From Hermatobates lingyangjiaoensis (taxonomy: Eukaryota > Arthropoda > Insecta > Hemiptera > Hermatobatidae), in NCBI GenBank assembly GCA_026182355.1, contig JAPFBL010000234.1:248001-312000 (forward strand): 64,000 bases of DNA, written 5' to 3'. Every line of letters begins with the position of its first letter. Position 1 is the first letter of the stretch. The notes beneath the pieces were generated by a model that saw nothing but the letters and a program-made list of their open reading frames with translations, did not search any database and had not been told where the DNA came from. This document shows positions 1 to 13,242 of the stretch, one piece after another. The translations under genes and the position numbers were made by a program.

Positions 1-1374
1 CAGAATTGGTCGTCCAGTCTGTATCTGTTTATGAGGATTTCTTTAAAGCCTACAGGACCTTAATCATCAGTTTCATATTTATGTTAGGACTAAGACGGAA
101 CAGGGAGCTAGACACAATATTACACTTTTTTAGGAAGTACTTTGTCCAAAAAAAAAACTTTTTTTGTGGTATGTATTCGGTTTTATCTGTCCACATGATT
201 TTGATTAAAATTGCTGTGGTTCCGGATTTTTAGTTGACATTATATATATAAATCTTACCTATTTCCACTTTTATTAGTTTCTTGGAAAGATTTTCCAGTT
301 TTCCTATTGATTTCTTTGTGGGTATGGGATAGCATATGCAACAACTATCCGTAGTTTTATATATACAGTTCAATGTACATAAAGAAACATAGAGAAATTA
401 AAAGCACACACTTACAGTCTCGAATTTTTGATTGAACCGTCTTCAGGAGAGATAAGAGAAGGAAACCAAGCGCACTGGTACACTGGTTGGTCTCCAACCG
501 TCTCTGTACCAGTGCGTTTGGTTTCCCTCTCTTATTTCTCCTGAAGAAGGTTCAACCAAAAATTAGAGACTAAGTGTGTGCTTTTAATTTCTCTATGTTT
601 CTTTATGTACATAGAACTGCATTTATCCATTTTGGATCGTATTTTCATCGAAAAAGTATATATATATGATGTAAGAAACTGTTCTCGAATAGAAGGGATG
701 AATGAACTATTAAAAGCTCTTATTAAAATTATACAGTTTTTAAATAAAGATAATATAATAGATTATATTTAATTTGATCCTAATTTATTATGTTGACGGG
801 CAGAATTTAGGTATTTGGGGTTTTTTGGTAAACACTAAGTTGGCAAAGATAGGGTGATGATTGTCTTTCAACTAGTGCTCCTGGTGAAAAATGAGAAAGA
901 TTTGTCCTTCATAAACCATGAATAAAATCAGAACATATGATTATTTCTTTTATTTTAGAGGAATTTAGAATACATACTGATAATTGGTATTGATGATTAT
1001 TATCCAATTATTATTCCAATTAATATTTTATCGTCAAAATTATAGACAAGAATTTATACATTTTTAAAGAAATTTAATTTAAGTTTCTATGAAAGTGTGT
1101 ACTATTAATGAAGCAATTGTAGGTCTTTTATATTATTAATATGGGAAACTGTCGTATCTCGTAAGATATGAAGGGCTCACCTACTGAGCTGATATGAAGG
1201 GGTTTATTAATATTGTAAATCATAATATCCTCAGTGGTACTAACATTATGCATGTATTCAATTCTAAGTCGTTTGACGTCAATCCTACGTGTTATTCATG
1301 AATGTTTTTTGAGAATCTTCAGTCTACGTGATTTGATTCAAAGTGCTTGAGTAGCTGTTTGCTGGTCGTTCCAG
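1..1374. other. Intron of the SWAP-70-like gene left of the first visible exon
   Basis: No coding exon was found here. The frame at 6-233 has no splice-supported edge and no family resemblance. Apart from the family A palindrome, 1140-1260 holds a degraded relative of the 16140-16365 repeat (shared TATCTCGTAAGAT-like and AACATTATGCATG strings). The rest is plain AT-rich sequence. Confidence 0.5.
366..655. repeat. Palindromic repeat, family A
   Basis: Arms at about 366-480 and 500-619 are inverted copies. The left arm reads GAACCGTCTTCAGGAG and the right arm CTCCTGAAGAAGGTTC. The unit continues right of the palindrome to a TA run near 655. The same sequence recurs at 27222-27416 (both arms) and as single arms at 8997-9133 and 55636-55775. 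Each arm contains CTGAAGA, a hairpin and an (A/G)AAA block. Confidence 0.75.
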
Positions 1375-4300
1375 GTGCTCTTAGACAGCAGCGAGGCAGG
1401 CATGGTTGCCTCACAGCTGGTTAGCAGTCTTGGCGATGATTGGGACCAAGACTCCTACGATAAACTGACTTCCAACACGCCTGGTCTTCGCTTTTCAACA
1501 TTGCTCACAATCCTAGAGACTCGCTACCTTCACGGCATAGAATCAGCTGCTTCAAGTGAAGTTGTTTCTGCTCTCTCTCAAACCTATCTTAACGATGTCA
1601 TCAAGAAAGTAATTACCTTTTTTATTACCATTGTCTTTATTGCTTTAATATATTCAGTACATGTCTTAAAGACTTAATAGGTATTTATTGGTCGAACAAC
1701 CGCTAAGCATAATTTGTAAATCTACATGCATTAGGGAGAAAGAGAGGGGCCCAAGGAGTGGGAGATCTCTAACCCCTTTTTTGTGAAATTTATATGATAG
1801 AATAGGAATTAAATGTTAATTAATAAAATTAACTAAAATTTAATTAACAATTATCACACTTGCATTATAAGCAGAAATTGAAGTTTCAATTAAACTTGTT
1901 GTTTCATATGTAAAAAGTTTATAAGTAAGTACTTTTTTTTATAAAATATTATGGTTATTCTAATTTGTTCCTATTGAGGGATAGTTTAACCATTCCTTAA
2001 GAGATTTTCGCTCCACCCATCTAACCTCTGTCTGAGGAGCCCCCTATCTTTTAATAAGTTACTAAGGGATTTGACACATTTGGATCAAAATATAAATTAA
2101 GTTAAATTATAAGTTAAGTGGCACCTCATATGCAAAGCCATTATAATGTGTTGTTTGTTACATCCTTCACGTCATTGATTATTTTAGCTAATACAGGAGG
2201 GAATTTTCAACAAAATAAAAACAATAAAATTTGCTATATATTTGTGCAACATTTTGAGGATTGTATCTCTAAAATAGTTTCCTCTGCCAATAATGCACTG
2301 TTCCCAACGTGTCTTCCATTTTCCGAAATCTTCTTGGAACATAATTTCCGAGTGGTTTATAAGTCATTTCGTCAATTCCGAATCTCTTCTATGGTTTTTA
2401 AACTTTTTAAGAGCAGAAGTGTGATGTTTTGCTTGCTAGATAACTGCGGACAAGGAGCGATGTGGATCAACCTTATTGTCTTTGTGCAACATCCAAATCT
2501 GGTTTTCCTGTAATTCCGCTTTCTCCTTGAGCTCGCCATCCCTTAAATAGTGCATTTCCAGACAAAAAAAAACCAACATAAACGTTATTTTATCCGATTC
2601 ATGCTTAGTTTTTTCAGTAAGGAAACCCCTTGTTCATACACCGTTGACTGTACCTTCGTTTCAGTATTACAGTCATAAACCCTTAGCTCATAGACTATTG
2701 TGTTCTTTATAAGGACATTTTTCTTTGTCATTGTCGTTGGTGATTTTATCTGAGTGTTTTTCCGATTGCCAGTTAACAAACATGGCATGGATTTTGCACT
2801 AGATTAAGTTATGTTGCAATGGCAGTCCCACAACAGAACACACATAGGCTAAACATTGACCCTTTGTAATATCACAGTAATAACATTCCTATTTTACATT
2901 GGGAATCCTAAATTTTGTCTAAAACTCATGTGTATTTAGAGTAGGGATCTTTAGTGCGTATCTGACATCGTACAGTCTCGGGACCGTTGGCTTAACGTCC
3001 TGTACGAGGGACGATTTACTCAGATTTATTCACCTCCCGTGTGTGTATAGGATTGTTATACATTGCAATGTCAGGGGGGTCGAACTCAGTTCAAGATATA
3101 ATAGTTAAATTAGTCATATCAAAAATTGTGTTGATTTATGAGGAGTGCAATAATTGATTGTGTGTTAGTGACTCATGTTAGGAAATGAAATAAATTTATG
3201 TATAAAAACGAACGCTTTGTTCATCCTCAGGTTATATCTAATATACAAGATAAAGTGGGTATTGAACCCTGGATCTACCACTCCAGAAGCGTACACATTG
3301 CCACATGGCTAATTTGACCCCCGGATTTTGCACTAATGTGACTCATCTCAAATTAGTCTTCCGTAATCTGATGGAATGACCGTTTGTAGATGCCCACTTT
3401 AGCATATTCTAAAACAGCTGAAGGACCATTGATAAAACCAGCACTCACAACAAGATCATAATGTAATGTGAAAAGTCGTGCATGAATGATTTTTAACATA
3501 TGGTGCTAATATTTGAACCTAAACCAGTTGAGTAAGAGGAGTTCACATTAGATTCTTATGTTTCTAATTAATTTTTTTGATGAGCTGGTGGGAATTTACT
3601 GAATCCAATCCGTCTAGACCAGGGGTTGGCGGCAACCTTTAACACCAAAAGAGCCATTTGAACCCGGTTTCCACAAAAAAAATCCACTGAGAGCCGCAAA
3701 TACTTTTTGTCATCTAAGAAGGGGAAAAACGCATTTATTAGAAAGTAAAAAATAAACATACACCTATTAGTGCTTTGACTACCCTTTTAAAAATGGCTAT
3801 AAAGTGTTGCTTATGAAATCCACGAAGTGCTACAGAGTAAATTAAATTTAATTTCTAATGAACACATTTTGAACATTCTGAGTTCTTGAAAAATAATAAG
3901 AATGTCTAAATGTCTCTTTCAAATAAATTAAAAGGCTGAACTTAAATAATCCATGGAGCAAACAAAAGCAAAAACGTGCGGCAATGTCTTCATTAGCTTT
4001 TCTCTTTCTGGATTTCGAAAATATTTTAAATTCAAGCACCTGGAAAATTAGACATACTGGGAGGCCACTCTCGTTAGTGGTGAAAGCAAATGAATCTGCC
4101 CAAGCATCATTGGACGATCTATTTTCCTCTGTTATTTTTCTTTTCTTAGATTTCTCCATATCTGGCCTTGTTGGGGTTGAAAGTTGATATGGCTTTCGCG
4201 AGTAAGACGTTTATTTTGATCTACAAAAAAAAACAATAAAATATACTTTTTTTAATATTTTAACATTTAATATTTCAAGATCGCATAAAGATCTTTCAAT

Positions 4301-7300
4301 TTAGAACTAAAACACTGAAAAAAGAACTAACACAAATAAAATACACATAAAAACTTTTTTAAAGTAATTTATTTTGCCAAGCCACTCGGAGCTGCAGTGT
4401 AAGGATGAAAGAGCCGCATGCGGCTCCGGAGCTGCAGGTTGCCGACCCCTGGTCTAGACTATAAATTAGTCCTGGGACCCACTCTAACATGAAATCTCAC
4501 TTGACTGAATTAACTGCCATTTTGTAGGGTCATCTGATGAAGAGAGGATTCCTACTACCCACATTCAGAGAATATTGGTTTGTCCTCCAACCCACTCAGT
4601 TAGCTTATTACAAAAATATGGATGAAAAGGAGCAGTGTGGTATGAAGTCAATTTAAAATTACAGTATAACCTTATAACATTCTACAATCTATTAATATTT
4701 AGCAACATACAGTGGTGGGATTCAAATTTTTTTAAGAACCGTTTCGTGCGAACCTGTGCTTAAAATATTATGAGTTTTGAAACTATATACATGTGCAAAT
4801 TACGTTGTCATACGTTCACAAGTTACGTGAGTCATGCAACACTTGTGGAGTTTGATAGTGGGCTAATAATTAGTACATGTCTGAATAGGGGTTTACGTAA
4901 TTTTAACAACCGGTTCGCCGAACTCATAATATTTTAAGCACCGGTTCGCACGAACCGGCTGAATCCCATCACTGGCAATATAGTTGTTGTATTTAACGTA
5001 CTTTTAAAAGGATATATAATTAACATTTTAATACAAATGCCTAAAATAGGAAGTATTCACTCAACTTTACAAAAATTTAGCTAAGAAATTTATCCCCTCA
5101 AACTCATGGATAATAAATTTATGTAATTAATTATTAATTAGGGAAAAATAATAATAGCCTCCGCAAGAAATGTTTTATTTCACGTTTCAAACATTTGGTG
5201 TTATTTTTTAGGTGATAAAAAATACAAACAAACCAAAGCGTAGTTAGGACTGAGTTAATTCAAAATATAAAGAAAATTATAACTTTACAAATTTATAGAA
5301 ATAGAGTCATTTTGGGGGATTATTCACAAATATATAGATATAGAGGTATTTTGGGCAGTTAGGAATTTGTTAATTGAGGCAGCAGTTCAATGAATTTGTT
5401 CATTTGAGATTTTTCATTCAGTAATGAGAATCGTTAATTTACTTAGTTTCATAAATATAGAAAATGTTCCAATTTTTGCATTTATGTTTCCAGTTAAATA
5501 ATAATTTATAAAAATTGTATTAATATTATATAGTTCATAAAAATATATAATATGTGATGCATTCGGTAGAAGAACAAACAACGTAAGCGACCAAAATTTG
5601 AAATTATTGTCTTAAAACACGTAGAATATTAAGGAGAAGATAACCACCAAACTTTATGGTTGAATTCCAAATATTTTTGTGAAAATTAGCATTTGTATGT
5701 TTGATGAAAATGTAGCTATTTAATACAATAGAATGTTCTTAAATTCTTAACCTAATTTAAATTTAAGTTAAGTTCATGATCTTAAATATCCACATTTCAG
5801 CATGCTTTCATCAAACATAAGAACGCTTATTTTGACAAAAATATTTGGAATTCAACCAACCATGAAGTTTGGTGGTTAGCTTCTCCTTAATATTCTATGT
5901 GTTCTAGGACAAAAATCTAAAATTTCCAATTTTTGGTGGTTATGTTATTCTTCCACCGTCATATGCAACGTATATTATAGAAATATAATTAATAAAACTA
6001 AAATGTAATTAACTATACTTGTTTTCCCTGCCTTTATTGATGAATTTTTGCTTTCTTTCAGGTTTGATTAATTTAGATCCAAATTGCTGGGTGTCCACTA
6101 CGTCTAATAGAATTATTATACATTCCAATGTAAGGGGAGTTGAACTCAGCCCCAGAGATCATAGGTAAGCTAGTCACATCAAAAATTATTTTGTTTTGTG
6201 AGTAGTCACTACTACACAATAAATTATTGAGTAGTCCAATCATTTATTGTGTAGTAGTGACTCATGTTAGGAAACAAAATATGTTTATACGAGTATGTAT
6301 GTAAATTTGAATCTTCGCTCTTAGGTCTGGTTGGTTGATTGACCTGTGATTGAACAGTTAGTTGACTTGTCTTCACTTGTCAGTGTACAGTGTATCCCAG
6401 TGAGTGTCTTTATAGTAAATGAGTAAAAGGACTATTAATCAATTGTCTAGTTTTAATAAAAACTAACAATGGTTTTTTATTTGTCCTCCTTTCTCGAAAT
6501 ACTTCCACATTACATATAAAAACGAATGCGTTTCGAATGCTTTGTTCATCCTCAGGTTACATCTAAAATACAAGATGGCAGAAATAAAGGGTTATTTGAA
6601 AACAGTGATATTATTTATATTAAAAACGAAATATAAAGTTTTTATACCGGACTTACAGCAAGATAGTATTTGGTTGAAGGTCAGGAAAGTTCTAAAAGCT
6701 TCTAGTATGAATGATACTCATAGAAAAATGAGTGTTTCTTGACTTCCGACCTCATCCCATCTTCCTGTTAAGTCAGTTATGCAACTTACTATTTTGTTTT
6801 TATTAGAAATAATATCCTACTTTCCATATTTTCCTTTATATTTGTTAACTTGTATTTTAAATGTAACCGGAGGATGAACACAAAGTGTTCAAAACGCGTT
6901 GTTTTTGTATATAAACATATTTTGTATGATTACTAGATTTTTATCTTGGATTGCTAACATATTTTGCATGCAAGAGGAAAAAAGATAATACTCGCTCAGA
7001 GAATCTTACATGTTAAAAAATTATATTAAAACGACACTTTAAATTATATTTTTTCATAAATGCTCTTGAAATTTTTCAAACAAAATAGAAGTATTTTGAA
7101 GTTTTAAATGGGAAATTTTGTCTTAAATTTGAATATTGAAGGAGGTCAGATAAACTATGTAAGAGATCCGCTAGATTTTGGAACAAAACCCATGTTCTAA
7201 GAGATTATTTTGTAACACGAAATCCACACTTTCGCTTTTCAAAATGATTTTACTAATGTAATAGTTACATAGTAGTTATAGTAATGATATGCATCAGTGG

Positions 7301-10300
7301 TGTGATATATAAAAGTAAGCATATATATTGATAAGTGGATCAATCACTATCTGTACTACCTCCAGGAATGAAAGACTGATAAACCTCTTCCATTTAAATA
7401 TTAATATTATGCCTAAATAGGTCATAGTATATTATATACCCAGGAAGTTTGATATTAAGTTTACTTATAGTAAATTTGAGTTTATGCCACTCCAGATTTT
7501 TTTTGTTCTAAATTTAAAATACTATCTAAGTTTTTGCTAATTTTTCAAAATTTTCTGCGTATACATTTTTTAATGATTGAAAGACACATTTGTCAAATAA
7601 TTGGTTGATTACTTTTCTAAAGTTCCTTTGAATAACATTTAATAACATAATTTAATCATGCAAGCATATATGTTTTTTAAAGTACTAAATTGGTGATGTA
7701 GTATTGGATCCATAACTAATAAAGAGTTCGTAAAGAGTCCTAACCTTAATTAAGAGTAAAAGTTTCCCCGAAAATTGTTCGATATTAACAAGGCTAAAAA
7801 GAATTTGTTCAAATTAATAACATTACAAAAAACTTTGGAAGAATACTTCTTAAGAAAATCAAAATACTGACAACAAAACACAATATGTATTCAATCTATA
7901 AGGTAATAACCTCTTACATTGTTTTTCTATTTTATTTTGTATATTGTGTTTTGTTTTCTGGTTTTTTGAAATTTCCAGAATTTTTTGTAATGTTGTTGAT
8001 TTGAAAAAATTGTTATTAGCCATAATAATGCAGGGCAATTTTCGGCTAAATGTTGGCTGTTAATTAATAAATTAATTAATCTGAATTAGTACTGAATCTG
8101 TTGATGTTTCCTAGGAGCCGTCTTCAGTGGGTATCTGCTATTCAAATGGCCATTAGTCAATCTGGAGGTAGTCAAAGTTATCAAAGGTCTTTAGCTGCTC
8201 GAAGGAAGAAACAAAGAGAAATTGATTTTGCTGAAAGCCTCAGAAAGAATACAATTATCCATGACATGGGCGTCCAGTTACATAACGAAAAAATGGTTTC
8301 AAAATTATTATATATACTACATATATATAAATAAAAAAAACAGAGCAAGATACTTACTTCGGTTGATATTTTGCACAGGACTTCATCATGCAGGGTAGCT
8401 CTGGTCCTTTCTTCTTTTTTTAGTATTCTTCTGTTAACCTTTGAAATTTCGAAAAGAGGGAGTATCTTGATCTGTTAAGTCTTCTATGTTAATGTCCAGT
8501 ATTTAATAAGTCCAGGTAAAGCAACATTTTGTAATTGACTATATAAATTATAAAAGTTCATATATAAACTAGAAGTATGTTTAAAACAGAAGAACCACTT
8601 GCGGGATCTTCTATTTTAAAATTTTTATTTTAGGAGAAAATAACAATTATTATTATTGTATTTATCTTCTTACAGTTTTTGCAATTCATTATATTTAATT
8701 GGTTATTATTTTTTATGTTTTTTATGTATTCTGTTTTCTTCCCGTTTATTCTTCTTTAAATTTCTTTAATTCTTGACTCTTTAGTTTGTTTTTTTATTTT
8801 CTCCTTCGCGGCAGCACTGCTTTAGCTCTCTTATCAGAGAGTTCTTCAGTTGACTGTCGTCCCTCCGTCAATTCATTTCTTCTCCTGAGGACGACCGCTA
8901 TAACGGTCAAAATATCCAAAAGTGAGTCCTTTATTACGTTTTTTTCTAGTGTCACAGTTTATTTTAAGTATATATATATATATATATACTTATTTATAGT
9001 TCAATATAGACAAAGAAACATAGAGAAATCAAAAGAACACACTTACAGTCTCTAATTTTTGGTTTGAACCGTCTTCAGGAGAGATAAGAGAGGGAAACCA
9101 AGCGCACTGGTTCAGAGACGGTTGGAGACCAACTTATACTTATTTATATATATTTCACTTAATAAAACGAAACGCGATCCAAACTGGACACAATGCGAGT
9201 TCAAAATTCAAGAAGAGTAACACACAGAGTAAGGAACACACTTACTTATGTGCTTGGTCTCCCTTTCTCTTTTCTCCTGAAGACGGATTACCCGAAAATT
9301 TGAGTCTGTAAGTGTGTTTCCTTACTCTGTGTGTTACTCTTCTTGAATTGAACTCTTATTTATATATATATATTTATTAATATGATCAAACGACAATATG
9401 AAATGGGGAAAACAAGACTAAGTGGTTTGTTATTGATTGTTATTTCACGTGTATGTAAAATATTTATGTATATATAAATTTCTTCTACTATTTAGAAATT
9501 TGAAATAATTTTTATATAATACCTAGACCAGGGGTGGCGAACAAATTCGACAAAAAGAGCCCAACATTTTAAACTGTGAGAGTCAGAGAGCCACACCACA
9601 CAAAAGCATATAATTTTAACAATAATATATTAAACACAATATATAACATGCTCAGTCAGGTGTTTTTTGTTACCTTGTTGGAGTGATTCCGAGCAGTTCC
9701 TTTACATGAGTGTCAGTCATAATTGACCAGTGCTTTGATTTTACGTGTTTTAAACTAGAAAACAGCTTTTCACAGACGTATGTTGACGAGAACATAGACA
9801 GCAGCTTGAGAGCGGCTCTTTTTACACACGGGTATTTTTCAGTTGGCACAGCTCTCCAAAACGTAACATAGCCTTCCTTCAAAAGAGATTTCAGTCTATC
9901 GTACTCGTGTTGCTCAATCATTTCTAGTTCACTCGCTGCATCATCAGTAACAAGTGGGGTTTTCAGGCAGTCGGTGTCAGCATTAAACGGGTCGATGAGA
10001 AAAGTGATCTGTGGTCTTTTTTGACAAACTTCAACTTGTTATGTTTTGACGAGTAAAAAGGGTTTTTTAAGAAAAGAACTTTAAACTGCACTAGCTCGCG
10101 TACGGGAAAAGACTGAGCCTCTTTATTTATAAAACATTCTTTTAAAAAGGTTGGGAGATGCAGGGACTCGACCTAAAGGAGGGGGTTTCCTCGAACTCAT
10201 TAAGGAGCATTGACTTTCACAGGGATTTTCCTAGAATCTAGAAAGTACTCAGAACTTACACCTTGAGAGAGGTTTCTCTTTCCACTAACTTGTGACATAG

Positions 10301-13187
10301 GAATGAGTATCGAAAGACGATGTATCTAAAACAAAATCCAAACTTGGCAAAGAGCCACAGTATACAAAATAATGATAAGAGGCAAAGAGCCGCATTCATT
10401 TTGGCCCGGAGCCGCATGCGGCTCGAGAGCCGCGTGTTCGCCACCCCTGACCTAGACTGTTACGCGTTTATTAGAGAGTTATAGTCCCAGGAATGGCATT
10501 GATAAACTGAAAATGTATAATTTTGTATATAGTCAAAAGGATTTGTTGTTTTATTGCTTGAATCACCTCCAGTTGGGAGTTAAAAGGTTGTTCAGTGATT
10601 TATAAAGTCGGCCTTTTGTTTTAGTAATTGATGTGTTTATAACAGGCCAGAGCAGCTGCAGAACTAGAGGCTCAAGAATTAAGACAGAACAAGGAGCGAG
10701 AAATCAATCAACTAGAAGCTTTACTAGAGGAGGAACAGCAGGCGAAGAGAGATGAAGAAATCGTCAGAAATCTCCAGGCTAGGTGAACTTACTACACTAA
10801 ATTACATAATTAATCTTCATTCTGAGTTTTCTACTGTTATTAATAATAATATTGCTCAACTTAGAATTAATCAGTATGTTGTTATTATACTGATATCGTT
10901 TTCTATGGCACTATTAAGGTATTAATAGAACCTTCGTCATGGTTCAACTTCGGTAAAGTGACTTTGAAAGGGATTTCATACTTTATAGAGTTGGTTCTGG
11001 TGTCGTATCGAAGCAAAACATCAAGTTTATCCATTGTAGGGTAAAAATCTAATGAAATGGTCTCCACATATAAAAATTTTAATGATATAAACAACGCGTT
11101 TCGAACACGTAGTGTTCTTCCTCAGGCATTAACTAAAAAATACAATGACACCAGAGAGTTATCTATAGTACAAAAATTAATATAAAATAAAATAAGGCAG
11201 AAAGTACGAACCTAAGGATGAGTGCCTCTGAATAAGACTGGCTGGTAATGGAATGGACATGGGTGGGGGTATAGGGTACATCTGTTTCTTATTAGAAGGC
11301 AGGTACATTTTTCTTTTTTCTCTTAAAAGTTAGGCTGTGCCTTTACATTTTCTTTTAGACAAAGTGTAGGAAACATATTGAAAAAATAACACACAGAGCT
11401 ATAACGAAATATTAACCAAATATATGAATAAGGAGAAAGTAGAACTTTTTTTTTTTATTTTGATATAAATAAATTAAGAAAAGTTGTACATTTGGGAATT
11501 TATTTTCTTAATTTATTTATATAAAAATAAAAAAAAAGTTCTACTTTCTCCTTATACATATATTTGGTTTATATTTCGTTATAGCTCTGTGTGTTATTTT
11601 TTCAATATGTTTCCTATACTTAGTCTAAAAGAAAATGTAAAGGCTCAGCCTAACTTTTAAGAGAAAAAAGAAAAAATGTACCTGACTTCTAATAAGAAAC
11701 AGATGTACCCTATACCCCCACCCATGTCCATTCCATTACCAGCCAGTCTTATTCAGAGGCACTCATCCTTAGGTTCGTACTTTCTGCCTTATTTTATTTT
11801 ATATTAATTTTTGTACTATAGATAACTCTCTGGTGTCATTGTATTTTTTAGTTAATGCCTGAGGAAGAACACTACGTGTTCGAAACACGTTGTTTATATC
11901 ATTAAAATTTTTATATGTGGAGACCATTTCATTAGATTTTTAGCCTACAATGAGTAAATACCACATAATAACTGATTGCACTACATTAGAATCAAGTTTA
12001 TCATCAAACATTAATTTTGGCTCTATGATTTACAAAGTTAGAAATTATGGAACAATTCTCCACATATAATATCAAAACTACAGCAATACTATATCGTACA
12101 GTATAATATGTTATACTATACTTCATATATACCTGAGAAAGGTATGCCTGCTTATAGAAAGAAGATAGAAATAGGAGTCGCTTTGAGTGAATGAATTCCT
12201 GTTTTTGCCTTCTCACTTTTAACAGATAAAGCTAAAAATCAATGCTCTGTTAAAAGTATCCTCCCAGAATTATTTTGTAATAATTTGCTTCTTTTTGTAA
12301 AATTGCGTTTTTTTGGTCCTTATGTTTAAAGATTTTTTTTTAAAAAAAAATCACTGGCTATTTTATGGTCCTTTAGTGGTTTTCTTTTTACTGTATTTTT
12401 GGTATTTAATTGTTTGTTTTTTTTTTGTATCTGTTGGTTGATATTCCGTGGATGTATTTGTTTTCTCTACTTATGTCGTTAATAAATTGTTTTTTAGCCT
12501 TGAAAATGCCAAATAATTTTTGGTGAAACGTCGGCATAATAAACAGGAGTTTAATTTTCTTTAGACCTAAATCCTCAATAACACCTTTTTTGAACTTTAT
12601 AAATCAGTGGTTTCAAAAATTTTATAGAATAACTATTCACATTTTGCATTTGAACTGAAAAAAAAATAAATGTATACATCAGAATATTAAGCCACTGCTG
12701 TATCTTATTACGTCACCTTACATAAAGTGAATTTAAGAAGTGTATCTTGAAATTAAAAGGTTTCAAAACAACTTCATTGATTTATACTGATTGATTCATA
12801 TAGAGTCATTAATGCTATTTTTATGATCATATCTATTAGATCTCAACTTTCCTACATAGCAATTTACGGCTATTTAATAAGTTATTAGGGTAATTAAAAT
12901 TTGATTTAAGTTAGCGTCGTTCAGTTGTAGTTATATCTTTAAAACAGTGTATCCTGAAAGCTCCTATAATTTTCCTGTATGTATGAAATGGTTTACATCA
13001 TTTCATAGGTTTGTTTTATTTTTTTTTCTTAATAATGTTCCACCTCTTATGAATTGCAAGTTGTTAGGGCGGCATTATAAAACTGTTACTTGACCTCCGG
13101 AGTGCTGTGTTCCTTCTGTTCGGACTATGACAGTCCTTTCATAACAAGCGGTCTTAGTCAGAGTCAAATTTCAACGTTGTAAAATCT

Positions 13188-13242
<55 letters not shown>

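Noticed and set aside
578..772. Frame with a counterpart at 27045-27263 (shared MLLISLCFF)
   Set aside because: Both are translations of the family A repeat end; stop codons and TA tracts differ between copies and there is no sign of coding constraint.
2118..2513. 131-codon plus-strand frame
   Set aside because: The minus strand over the same bases gives a recognisable mariner transposase end, so this frame is its antisense shadow.
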